Shown here: positions 29,073-38,089 of the stretch, in pieces
Position numbering within the stretch: position 1 is the stretch's first letter
Layout: each line of letters opens with the position of its first letter
Source of the DNA: Candidatus Peribacteria bacterium
Lineage (GTDB): Bacteria; Patescibacteriota; Gracilibacteria; UBA1369; 2-02-FULL-48-14
NCBI GenBank assembly: GCA_943349825.1
Contig: CALQZQ010000002.1
Coordinates: 62,001 to 126,000 of the forward strand
Reading direction: 5' to 3'
Length of the DNA stretch: 64,000 bases
Program-made: the position numbers and the translations under genes
Notes under the pieces: generated by a model
Told to the model about the DNA's origin: nothing
The model's database searches: none
What the model saw: the letters and a program-made list of their open reading frames with translations, nothing else

Positions 29073-30161
29073 ATGAAAAAACTCCTACTTTTTTTAATAC
29101 TGCTCACGGGCTGTGACAGTGGGACTGCGGAAACAAGCACGGAAAATGTCGAAATCAGTTTTGCTGAACCTGTGGGGCAGTTGATCAACGACCGGTATGC
29201 TAGCGTCAATTTGTCGAGTAGCGCAGAAGAATCGGTCACCGAATACTTCGAAGCCTTAGGCGCTGAAAAAAACGATTATCACTGCACAAACTACTTATAT
29301 GGCTATGACCAGCAATATTATTACTCCTGGGTGCTGTGCAGCGATTTTTCTATTGTAGACAATGAACTGGTGGAAGAGCCCGATTTAAGTAGTCCGGTCC
29401 GTCTGACTTATAACCATGAGGATGGAATTCAAATCAGCGTTCACGAGCTGCCTGTAGAAGGAGAGAATTATGACGCTAGTCTTCGCGCCCTTTTCCCTGA
29501 AAAAATTTATAACACAATGCAGTTGACCGAAGATGAAATGGTCGAGCTGAAAGAACAATTATGGAGCGATCCCAGTAAAAATTTAGCCATCAAAAAAGAA
29601 GCAGATCAGGGGAACGAAGTCATGGATTCTTGGGATTTTGACGTTCCTCTTTCTCAAAATGCTCTAATGCAAGTGGAAGACGAAAATGGACACAGTTACC
29701 TGACTTTCGATCCGGAGTACTGGGCCGCAGTGCCGGGCACTAATTTTTCCGGATTTTTAAGTTCTAATGCTAAGTACATCATCTACCGAGATGGTTTTAC
29801 TCTCCACGAATATCACATGGATTCGGGGGAAGACGAAACGCTCATGACTTTTTTTGATACCACAGCTTCGATAGACATCAAAATCAGCCCGGACGCGTTG
29901 AAGGTAGCCGCTGTGGCTTTCAACATGGAGGATGAAAGCTACAGAGAGAGTTCAGGCACAAAGCTTTTCCTCTTCACCATGGATGAAAGCGGCAATCAAC
30001 TAAAAAGAGACACTTATGCCGTGGCCATCAACGGAACGATGTCCAACGAAGGCTTTTATTCCAGCAGTTGGTATTTTTATTTCAATGAAAACAACGATTT
30101 TGTTTATTTGAGCTATTCCAGCGACATCGACGGGGACGTAAAGAGGACTCTTGATCTTTAG
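29073..30161 (+). CDS. hypothetical lipoprotein
   Basis: Signal/lipobox MKKLLLFLILLTGCDSG. Confidence 0.75.
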   Translation: MKKLLLFLILLTGCDSGTAETSTENVEISFAEPVGQLINDRYASVNLSSSAEESVTEYFEALGAEKNDYHCTNYLYGYDQQYYYSWVLCSDFSIVDNELVEEPDLSSPVRLTYNHEDGIQISVHELPVEGENYDASLRALFPEKIYNTMQLTEDEMVELKEQLWSDPSKNLAIKKEADQGNEVMDSWDFDVPLSQNALMQVEDENGHSYLTFDPEYWAAVPGTNFSGFLSSNAKYIIYRDGFTLHEYHMDSGEDETLMTFFDTTASIDIKISPDALKVAAVAFNMEDESYRESSGTKLFLFTMDESGNQLKRDTYAVAINGTMSNEGFYSSSWYFYFNENNDFVYLSYSSDIDGDVKRTLDL

Positions 30162-32590
30162 GCTTTCACCACAAACCCAATGATCTTTCCTGGCACGAAG
30201 ATTTCTTTCACGATGCCCGCTTCCAAATATTTAGCCACATTTTCCACAGCGCGCGCGGCGGCCAGCGCGTCTTCTTTGCTCGCGTCAGCAGCCAGCTCCA
30301 CCGTGCCACGCAGCTTTCCGTTCACTTGCACTCCGTAAGTCACGCTCGTCTGCACGAGGAATTTTGGATCCGCCTTCGGCCAGCTCTCATTGAACACGCT
30401 TTCTTTGTGCCCGAGCTTCTCCCAGACTTCTTCCGCGAGGTGCGGAGCCAGGGGAGCAATCAAGCGCACGATCATTTCTTTCTGCGCCCCGTTCAATGGT
30501 TTCTGCAGGGCTTCATTGGTGAGTTCCATCAGCGCGGCAATCGCCACATTGAAATTCATTTTGTCGATCGCTTCACTCGCACGTGCCACCGTTTGGTGAA
30601 CCAGTCCGTCCATTCCTTCACCCACTCCGCGAAGCGGAGCTGCCCCTGCTGCCTGTTTTTCATCCTGTGTCATCATCCTATAAAAACGCTCCACAAAACG
30701 AGCCACGCCCGTGATTCCACGGTCGCTCCAGTCGCCGCCTTCCGTGAACGGACCCATGAACATCAAGTACATGCGGAACACATCGCTGCCGTACTTGGCC
30801 ACAAAACTGTCCGGGCTCACCACGTTCCCGCGGGACTTGCTCATCTTCGCGCCGTCCTTGGTCACCATGCCTTGGTGCACGAGTTTCTTAAAGGGTTCTT
30901 TTGCCGAAACGTGGCCCAAATCATGCATCACGCGATGAATGAATCGCGCGTACAAAAGATGCATGCACGCGTGCTCCGGTCCGCCGATGTACATGTCCAC
31001 GGGCATCCACGTGTCCACACGTTTCTTGTCCCACGCTGCCTCAGTATTGCCCGCATCCGGATAGCGTAAAAAGTACCAGCTCGAGCACACAAAGGTATCC
31101 ATGGTGTCCACTTCACGTTTCGCTGCGCCGCCACAAGTAGGGCACGCGGTGTTCACAAAAGCTTCGCTCGTCGCCAGCGGGGAAGTTCCCTTAGGGACAT
31201 AATCCTCGATGTGCGGATGCACCACCGGCAAATCTTTTTCCGGCACCGGCACCTCGCCACATTTTTCACAATTGATGATCGGAATCGGCGCTCCCCAATA
31301 GCGTTGGCGTGACACCAGCCAATCGCGGAGACGGAAATTCACCACACGTTTCCCAAATCCACGAGACTCCATATAGTCCATCATTTTGGAAATGGCCTCA
31401 CGCGGTTTCAGCCCATTCAAAATTTCTGAGTTGATGATTTCCCCCTCGTCTTCCTGCACTTGCTCGGCCTTGGTGATCGCATCCATTTCACCATTCGGCC
31501 CTTTGATCACACGAATGATTTCAATATTTCCCATCGCTTCCGCGAATTCAAAATCACGCAGATCGTGCCCGGGCACACCCACTACGATTCCCGTCCCAAA
31601 GCCCATCAGTACATAGTCCGCCACATAAATGGGCATTTCATAACCGGTCAAATCGTTGATCGCGTAGCTGCCCGTGAAAACGCCGGTTTTTTTGCGATCG
31701 GTCATTTGGCGTTCGAGCTCAGATTTTTTTTTCGTCTCTTTTAAGTAATCATCCACGGCCTGTTTGTGCTCCGCCGTCGTGAGTGCCGCTACTTGCGCAT
31801 GCTCCGGTGAAATCACCACAAAAGTCGCTCCAAAATTCGTTTCAGGACGAGTCGTAAACACCACCACGCCCATGTCTTTGCCCTTCACTTTATAGTCGAT
31901 GTTGATCCCTTCTTTGCGGCCAATCCAGTGCTGTTGCATGAGCACCGTTTTCTCCGGCCAATCTAAGCCTTCGTAATCCAGCAATTGGTCCGCATATTTC
32001 GTAATCGCAAAAAACCACTGACGCAGATTTTTTTGGACCACTTCCGTTTTGCAGCGTTCGCATTTCCCATCTTCCACTTGCTCGTTCGCCAGCACGGTTT
32101 GATCGGTGGGGCACCAATTCACCGGCGCTTCTTTACGATAAGCCAAGCCTTTTTTGTAGAGTTGCAAAAACACCCACTGCGTCCATTTGTAGTATTCCGG
32201 CGAAGACGTCTCCACATTCAACGAGAGGTCAAACATGCCCCCAATCGCCGCAATCTGCTCCTTCATCTTGTCGATGTTGGCACGCGTGGTTTCCGCCGGG
32301 TGCACTCCCGTTTTGATCGCATAATTTTCCGCAGGCAGACCAAAGGAATCAAAACCCATCGGCTGAAAAACCTCAAAACCTCTCATGCGCATCACGCGTC
32401 CCCAGGTGTCCACAGGGGAGTAGTTATACCAATGCCCCACGTGCAAAGCGTCACCGCTGGGGTAGGGGAACATGGTTACATTGTAGTATTTCGGTCGCGC
32501 GGGCTGGGCCAAATTCGTTTCATAAAGCTTCTGCTCTTTCCAACGAGCTTGCCACTTTTTCTCCGTTTCTGAACCGTTGTAGTCTGGCAT
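30158..32590 (-). CDS. leuS: leucyl-tRNA synthetase
   Basis: MFPYPSGDALHVGHWYNYSPVD, CSSWYFLRYPD, MSKSRGNVV. Confidence 0.97.
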   Translation of the reverse strand: MPDYNGSETEKKWQARWKEQKLYETNLAQPARPKYYNVTMFPYPSGDALHVGHWYNYSPVDTWGRVMRMRGFEVFQPMGFDSFGLPAENYAIKTGVHPAETTRANIDKMKEQIAAIGGMFDLSLNVETSSPEYYKWTQWVFLQLYKKGLAYRKEAPVNWCPTDQTVLANEQVEDGKCERCKTEVVQKNLRQWFFAITKYADQLLDYEGLDWPEKTVLMQQHWIGRKEGINIDYKVKGKDMGVVVFTTRPETNFGATFVVISPEHAQVAALTTAEHKQAVDDYLKETKKKSELERQMTDRKKTGVFTGSYAINDLTGYEMPIYVADYVLMGFGTGIVVGVPGHDLRDFEFAEAMGNIEIIRVIKGPNGEMDAITKAEQVQEDEGEIINSEILNGLKPREAISKMMDYMESRGFGKRVVNFRLRDWLVSRQRYWGAPIPIINCEKCGEVPVPEKDLPVVHPHIEDYVPKGTSPLATSEAFVNTACPTCGGAAKREVDTMDTFVCSSWYFLRYPDAGNTEAAWDKKRVDTWMPVDMYIGGPEHACMHLLYARFIHRVMHDLGHVSAKEPFKKLVHQGMVTKDGAKMSKSRGNVVSPDSFVAKYGSDVFRMYLMFMGPFTEGGDWSDRGITGVARFVERFYRMMTQDEKQAAGAAPLRGVGEGMDGLVHQTVARASEAIDKMNFNVAIAALMELTNEALQKPLNGAQKEMIVRLIAPLAPHLAEEVWEKLGHKESVFNESWPKADPKFLVQTSVTYGVQVNGKLRGTVELAADASKEDALAAARAVENVAKYLEAGIVKEIFVPGKIIGFVVKA

Positions 32591-32627
32591 AAGGTAGGCG
32601 AATCATACCTTCTGCCTCGGCCTAAAA

Positions 32628-32822
32628 TCAATGCCCCTCTTCAGGCTGAACATAGAGCATATCCGCTTTCGAGCTGTCTGAAGCTTGATCGATCAAGGAA
32701 TTTTCTTGCATGAGGCCGTTGGAACCAAACACCAGAATCCCAATCGAGAGCGTGACCAGAAAGAGGCTGCTCGCCACGATCATGAGCTTAGTGCGGATGG
32801 AGAGGCTTTTGAAGATGTCCAT
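32628..32822 (-). CDS. small single-TM protein
   Basis: 64-aa ORF with TM segment LMIVASSLFLVTLSIGILVFG. Confidence 0.45.
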   Translation of the reverse strand: MDIFKSLSIRTKLMIVASSLFLVTLSIGILVFGSNGLMQENSLIDQASDSSKADMLYVQPEEGH

Positions 32823-32908
32823 AAAGGGCTTAAGAATGAGGATTTCATGTAATTATGACATAAATAAAAAGGCGCGTCAAGGCTTATCGACTGCGCGACT
32901 CGGAAAGT

Positions 32909-33721
32909 TCACCCACGCAGCTCCCTATAACTCACGTCCGCAAGGTGCGCGAGTTGGTGATGCTCCCGGCAGAGAGGGGCCAGGTAGTGCGGATCGTGAC
33001 TTTTTGAAAGTGAAAACCTCCTGGTATGGTGGATTTCTTGGGCCTTCTTGGAGCATTCAGGAATGGAGCACTTCGTCCCATGTTCTTCGTTAAGAACGCG
33101 ACGAACGGCTACGGGAATATAACGAGAGCCGCCAACCTCGGCCAACTCACCCTTCTTCTCCTCCAATTCCGCTTCGCGGCGGTCCAAAAATTGCTCGAGC
33201 AACTCATTCACATCCACTCCTTTCTCCTGTAATCCTTCCAAGCGCCCCTTGACCGACTCCGAAAGTTGTAGTGCGGCTCTTTGCGCGCGCAAAGGTTGTT
33301 CATCCCGAACCAAGGTTTCCAATGCTTTTTGAGGTAAAACCTTAACCTGCTCTGCCCAAAAACCTTCAGACTCCACGGTAGCCACTGATTGAATGCGCAC
33401 CAATTTATGGATGCTCACTTCGCCGTTTTCCAAAACCGCCTTGAGCGCCGGCAAGCCTGCAAAACGCCTATCCAGGTTAAGGGCAGTTCTAACCTGTTGT
33501 TCGCTCAGCCCGGCCAGTTTAAAAGCAAACTCAAAAACCGATCCAAATCCGTGAGCCGCCCACAGTCCGCGTCGCTCCACCTCCGGCAGCAATCCGGTGA
33601 ATTTTCGTTTCCAGTGCAGAGCCTTTTCACCATAGTCACGGCAAAGATTAAAAAGTTGCTGATCGCTCAGGGCTTGTGGAGCAAGTAGTTCAGAAGGAGC
33701 TTCGAGAGTAGAAAAGGTCAT
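32909..33721 (-). CDS. HNH endonuclease domain protein
   Basis: C-terminal HNH-like CSIPECSKKAQEIHHTRRFSLSKSHDPHYLAPLCREHHQLAH. ORF reaches 33757; ATG at 33721 preferred. Confidence 0.85.
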   Translation of the reverse strand: MTFSTLEAPSELLAPQALSDQQLFNLCRDYGEKALHWKRKFTGLLPEVERRGLWAAHGFGSVFEFAFKLAGLSEQQVRTALNLDRRFAGLPALKAVLENGEVSIHKLVRIQSVATVESEGFWAEQVKVLPQKALETLVRDEQPLRAQRAALQLSESVKGRLEGLQEKGVDVNELLEQFLDRREAELEEKKGELAEVGGSRYIPVAVRRVLNEEHGTKCSIPECSKKAQEIHHTRRFSLSKSHDPHYLAPLCREHHQLAHLADVSYRELRG

Positions 33722-33810
33722 AAAAGTGAGGCTAGGAAATCGTCCAAAGCATAGCAAAAATACGACCCTTTTGCAGGTTTAAACGCACATTTTACCTGGA
33801 CAAAACGGTG

Positions 33811-33828
33811 GGTGAGTATATATTCACC
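33811..33828. promoter_or_regulatory. near-palindrome GGTGAGTATATATTCACC upstream of an HNH gene
   Basis: 16/18 identical to the element at 37988-38005 upstream of the paralogous HNH gene. Confidence 0.6.
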
Positions 33829-33847
33829 TTAGGCGTGACGGCCCGAC

Positions 33848-34084
33848 CTAGCGCAGCAGCCCAATGGCTTCCGCCAGCGCCTCATCTTTCTCCGTCACCC
33901 CGCCCGCCGTGTGAGTCCACAGTTCCAGCCGAACCTTATTCCATTGCACCAGAATATCGGGGTGGTGCCCACGTTCTTCCGCAAGCGCCCCCACCTTATT
34001 CACAAACGCCATCGCCTCCACAAAATCCGCAAAAACAAAGTCACGAACCAAGTGGCCCCCTTCCATGCGCCAAGCCTTATCCAT
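33848..34084 (-). CDS. phhB: 4a-hydroxytetrahydrobiopterin dehydratase (pterin-4-alpha-carbinolamine dehydratase)
   Basis: FVFADFVEAMAFVNKVGALAEERGHHPDILVQWNKVRLELWTHTAGGVTEKDEALA. Confidence 0.9.
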   Translation of the reverse strand: MDKAWRMEGGHLVRDFVFADFVEAMAFVNKVGALAEERGHHPDILVQWNKVRLELWTHTAGGVTEKDEALAEAIGLLR

Positions 34085-34904
34085 GAATAATAGAGTTAAG
34101 AAACGGCTCGCTCAGCTTCCGCAGCTGCTCAAACGAATCGATCACAAACAGTTTACCCTGCATTTGGCTGTATTCGTAGTCGGTATTCACGACCTCCGAA
34201 AGATCAAAAGGCCGCCGATCGACCTCGGCTCCCAAACAGTGTTGGATCTCCCCAAACGAAGAGAGCAAACCCGCCCCATAAATGCGCGTATCACGCCCTT
34301 CCTGAATCAACCCAAATTCAAGCGTGAACCAGTACAGCCGTTCCAATTTGACCAAATCTTCCGGCCCGGCCTTAAGCGCCGCCTGTCCGATCAATCGAGA
34401 AAAAGCCACAAAATCCGGATTCATGAACATGGGCACATGGCCAATCACTTCATGTACAACGTCGGGTTCCGGCGTGTATTCCGGCCGGGACGCGTGCCGA
34501 ATGTACTGAGTGCAGAGCATTTTTCCTTCCGCAAAAGCACCCAAAAACGTGCGCCCATCCACCAAACCCTCCACCGCGCCCACACTAAAACCTGAAAAAT
34601 CTCGAAGCGCCTGGCCCAAAGCCGCCAACTGAGGCACCTCCTCGGTGGAAATCGGCAGCAAATCACGCGCCGCCAAGTACGATTTACTCGCCAAATCCAG
34701 GTGCAGAGGCTTCAACTTGCCGAGCACCGTCTTCCACGTGGCGTCCTCCTCCCGCGTGTACGCAATCGCCGGCGGCAATTTCCCTTCCAAACGGGCCGCT
34801 AAAGTCACCGCCGCTATCTCGTCCCGCCGTGCGCGGTATGTCAAATCTTTGGCGCCGGGATGGTCGAGCGGCAGAAACGTAATGTCTTTGATGGGTGTGG
34901 TCAT
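34077..34904 (-). CDS. phhA: phenylalanine 4-monooxygenase (aromatic amino acid hydroxylase)
   Basis: PEYTPEPDVVHEVIGHVPMFMNPDFVAFS iron/pterin motif, LYWFTLEFGLIQEG, YGAGLLSSFGEIQHC. Confidence 0.93.
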   Translation of the reverse strand: MTTPIKDITFLPLDHPGAKDLTYRARRDEIAAVTLAARLEGKLPPAIAYTREEDATWKTVLGKLKPLHLDLASKSYLAARDLLPISTEEVPQLAALGQALRDFSGFSVGAVEGLVDGRTFLGAFAEGKMLCTQYIRHASRPEYTPEPDVVHEVIGHVPMFMNPDFVAFSRLIGQAALKAGPEDLVKLERLYWFTLEFGLIQEGRDTRIYGAGLLSSFGEIQHCLGAEVDRRPFDLSEVVNTDYEYSQMQGKLFVIDSFEQLRKLSEPFLNSIIHG

Positions 34905-34916
34905 AAATAAAGATTT

Positions 34917-34946
34917 AAAAAATAAAAATCCCGCTATTTCAGCGGG
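34917..34946 (-). terminator. rho-independent terminator (attenuator 3:4 stem) upstream of phhA
   Basis: Minus strand CCCGCT-GAAAT-AGCGGG followed by ATTTTTATTTTTT. Confidence 0.85.
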
Positions 34947-34978
34947 GGTATGGGAGCTTCCAGTTTCAGCTCACAAAA

Positions 34979-35038
34979 CTACCCTCCGCCGAGCGGGGGG
35001 TAATAATAAGTGGCGCTGGAAAGCCAAGAAAGCTTCAT
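34979..35038 (-). CDS. Tyr-codon leader peptide MKLSWLSSATYYYPPLGGG
   Basis: ATG at 35038, TAT TAT TAC at 35008-35000, TAG at 34981-34979, followed by competing stems and terminator. Confidence 0.8.
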   Translation of the reverse strand: MKLSWLSSATYYYPPLGGG

Positions 35039-35106
35039 GACTCCAGATTAGCCCTCCTTGTATCAAAAGTCAAAATCTGCTATACTTATATGATTAATCT
35101 GCGACG

Positions 35107-35508
35107 ATGAATCTGATTCTAACCATTCTCCGGAACATCCCGCTCTTCAAGAGCCTGACGGAGGAGGAACACAAGTCGATCATCGACCACATCACGATGC
35201 AATATTTTCCCGCGCACTACAAACTCTTTGAAAAGGGGGTTTTGGGCAACGCCATGTACATCATCAAATCGGGAGTTGTGCGCATTTACAATGAATCCGG
35301 CGACCTCGCAACCCTAAAAGACAACGATTTCTTCGGAGAAATGGCTCTGATAGAGAGCCAGCCCCGCATGGCCGGCGCAGAGACCTTGTCAGATTGTGAA
35401 ATATTTGTTTTAAATAAGGAAGACTTCGCTGCTCTCATGCAAAAAAGCCCCGACATCGCCAAAAAGGTGGAGGAGGCCTACCAGAGCCGCAAAGATCAAA
35501 ATTCCTAA
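35107..35508 (+). CDS. cyclic nucleotide-binding (CRP-like) domain protein, no HTH seen
   Basis: LFKSLTEEEHKSIIDHI, LFEKGVLGNAMYIIKSGVVRIY, LKDNDFFGEMALIESQPRMAGAETLSDCEI; promoter TTGTAT-N17-TATACT upstream. Confidence 0.9.
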   Translation: MNLILTILRNIPLFKSLTEEEHKSIIDHITMQYFPAHYKLFEKGVLGNAMYIIKSGVVRIYNESGDLATLKDNDFFGEMALIESQPRMAGAETLSDCEIFVLNKEDFAALMQKSPDIAKKVEEAYQSRKDQNS

Positions 35509-35516
35509 GCACTCGC

Positions 35517-36095
35517 ATGGTCATCCTGGAACTGGTTCTCGCTCACTTGCTCGGAGACTTCGTCTTCCAGTCCAACGACCTTATTCACCGCAAATACCAA
35601 AGCTGGATGGGCGTGGCGGAACACGTCTGCATCATCGCTTTTTTCACGGTGCTTTTCCTGTTTCCATTCTGGCAACATCAGTACATGTGGCAAGCGGCCG
35701 GAATCATTTTTGCCGTACACTTCATACAAGACCTCCTCAAGATCAAGTACGACATCAAATTCAACGCCAAAAAGAAAAGCACGGTGCCCTTCTTTCTCGA
35801 CCAAATCTTCCACCTGAGCCTCATCGCTTACCTGGCTCCGGGCTTCGAAACCCTCACGCCACTGAGCCTTCCCACGTGGCTTCAAAATCTCTACTTCAGT
35901 CAATTCCTCACCATTTATTTGATTGGTCTGATTCTCTTTTCTTTCACCTACGACATCACGGTCTACCAATTCCGACGGCAGAAAGAAAAAAAGGAAAAGG
36001 AATATATCCCTGATTTTGTGGGCATGCGAAAACGCCTGCTCCTCTACAGCGTCATCTTTGTACTAGGCCTCTTGATGCACCGCAGCCTCGTGTAG
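35517..36095 (+). CDS. DUF3307 membrane protein
   Basis: LVLAHLLGDFVFQSNDLI, QDLLKIKYDIKF, FFLDQIFHLSLI. Confidence 0.8.
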   Translation: MVILELVLAHLLGDFVFQSNDLIHRKYQSWMGVAEHVCIIAFFTVLFLFPFWQHQYMWQAAGIIFAVHFIQDLLKIKYDIKFNAKKKSTVPFFLDQIFHLSLIAYLAPGFETLTPLSLPTWLQNLYFSQFLTIYLIGLILFSFTYDITVYQFRRQKEKKEKEYIPDFVGMRKRLLLYSVIFVLGLLMHRSLV

Positions 36096-37031
36096 GTTGA
36101 TGTCGTTTTTTTCGTGAGCCGTCAATTCGAGGAAAGTGAAAGTCCACACCCCAGTCACAAACATGTGGAATATTCCCAAAAAGTAAGAAGTAAAGTAGAG
36201 CGCCACTAGAGCCAGAATTCCGCCCACGACCACGCCGATGATGGTGTAGGTCATACTGGTGAACAAGAGGAAAGGCGCGATGACTAGTGCGGGGATGACC
36301 AGCGCCACCAGCAGATTCAAAATCACACGAAGAATGATGACGCTCATCAGCAGTAGCATGAACAAGGTGTGATGCCACTGGCGCACCACCAGTCCACTGC
36401 TTTTGATCATGCTGGCCACCACTTTTTCTTGATCGATCACAATATAAAATTCGGCAAAGGTAAAAAGCAAAGTCACCGCCAGGCCCACAACAATCGCGAA
36501 CAAAAAGATCCAGCCCAAGAATGAAAACACACTCGGCCCCAGATTACGAAAGGCAAAAGCAGCATCGCCGAGCAAACTCACTAAACTGAACCCTTTGATT
36601 GCCAAGTTGTACTCAAAAAGCGGCAAAAATCGAGTAAAACCATAAGTGAAGCTTTCTACCAAAGGCAATTCTTGCCCGGCCCTCAGTCGCGCCAAAGTTT
36701 GAATCAAGGCACCCTGCGTGAACACCGGCACCATCAAATACGCAATCACAATCAGCGCAACGATGATTAGAAAAAACACCGTCATGCCGGGATTGCCCTG
36801 AAACGAAGCCACCAAAGTATTAAAAACAACAGTGAGCGCATCTTTGTCTTCCGGAATAGTCGGATTCAAGTACGGCGAGGTGTAAAAAGCCGCCACTTGA
36901 TAGGTGAGGTAGACCATGCTCACAATCGTCGTGAGCACCGCCGGCACAAACGCAAAAGCCCAAATCAGCTTCTTGTTGGTTTGGGTCATAGCCCAAGCCT
37001 CATGAATAATGGCGCGATACTTCATGGGCAT
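36063..37031 (-). CDS. hypothetical multi-pass membrane protein
   Basis: 322 aa with several TM helices. Confidence 0.75.
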   Translation of the reverse strand: MPMKYRAIIHEAWAMTQTNKKLIWAFAFVPAVLTTIVSMVYLTYQVAAFYTSPYLNPTIPEDKDALTVVFNTLVASFQGNPGMTVFFLIIVALIVIAYLMVPVFTQGALIQTLARLRAGQELPLVESFTYGFTRFLPLFEYNLAIKGFSLVSLLGDAAFAFRNLGPSVFSFLGWIFLFAIVVGLAVTLLFTFAEFYIVIDQEKVVASMIKSSGLVVRQWHHTLFMLLLMSVIILRVILNLLVALVIPALVIAPFLLFTSMTYTIIGVVVGGILALVALYFTSYFLGIFHMFVTGVWTFTFLELTAHEKNDINLHEAAVHQEA

Positions 37032-37064
37032 GACTTTAAACTGGTTTTCCCGTCACGACAATAT

Positions 37065-37950
37065 TTAAGGCGAAGAACTCACTGCATTGTGCCTGAACAG
37101 TTGCACAAACTGGTCTACATAATATTTGGGGTGATTTTTGTCCTGATTTTCTAGAACAACCCAATCCTCCGTTCGCCCCTCTTCACCCTCAATCAGCCCC
37201 AAATGAGCGATTCTTTCGTGCGCTGTACAAACGGGCTGCAGCCGAGCCGCATCGTGCACTTTTTCCAGGGCAAACCGTTGCGTGTGATGCAGCGAAGTGG
37301 CAGACCTGTGGCAAGTAGGGAAGGCACATTGGCCGCCAGTTCTCTCCAAAACCTCGCGTTTCACAGCCACAGGAATATAACGAGAACCGTTCGCAACAGC
37401 TGTAGGCACCTCCCTGGCTTCCACCGTGTCTACAAACTCCTGAAGCAGCTCTTCAAAATCCGCTCGCTTCTCAAGAACCGCCAATTTTTTCGCCAACGCA
37501 GGCCGCACCCTCCAATGCATATCCACCTTTTCAGGTCCGCTCGCCGTTTTAAAACGGCGCTCCAATCTCAAATCCCGCACGTAGGTTTCCAGCGTCGTTT
37601 TAGACATGCTGCGCGCCTTCTCCGCCCAAAAATCCTCGGTTTCCGCCGTCACCATGGTCAGAACCGGTCTCACACTTTGAAGCCCCTTTTCCTCAGCCAC
37701 TCGTTTCAATGCAGGAAACGCTTCAATTCCCCGACCAATCCGCAGCGCATCCACCACGCTATCTCGGCTCATGCCGGCTATTTTCGCCGCGTACTCAAAA
37801 AGACTCCCAAAACCCTTTTTACGCCAAACAAATCTCCGCTCAATCTCTGGAAGCAGTAGGGCACACTTTCCTCGTCCACTCCCGGGCATTTTGTCCGGCC
37901 AAGGAAAACTCTTCGTGGATTTTCTGATCTTCCGGTGAAATTTTTAGCAT
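37065..37950 (-). pseudogene. HNH endonuclease domain protein paralog, apparently frameshifted near 37866
   Basis: Frame from ATG at 37950 gives MLKISPEDQKIHEEFSLAGQNAREWTRK; homology continues in another frame as CALLLPEIERRFVWRKKGFGSLFEYAAKIAGMS (compare paralog HWKRKFTGLLPEVERRGLWAAHGFGSVFEFAFKLAGLS). Confidence 0.7.
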
Positions 37951-37987
37951 CGCACAGTGGGTTAACTAACCTGATAATAACACGAAA

Positions 37988-38005
37988 GGTGAGTATATGC
38001 TCACC
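37988..38005. promoter_or_regulatory. near-palindrome GGTGAGTATATGCTCACC upstream of an HNH paralog
   Basis: 16/18 identical to 33811-33828. Confidence 0.6.
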
Positions 38006-38089
38006 AATTCGCTTGACAAATATGCAAATCATTCTAAGACACTTGCCAGCTTCTAATAAAGTGCTACAATACCCACTAATCACAAATCT

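Noticed and set aside
34645-35040. 131-aa plus-strand ORF over the phhA start and attenuator
   Set aside because: Antisense to phhA and its leader; no supporting signal.
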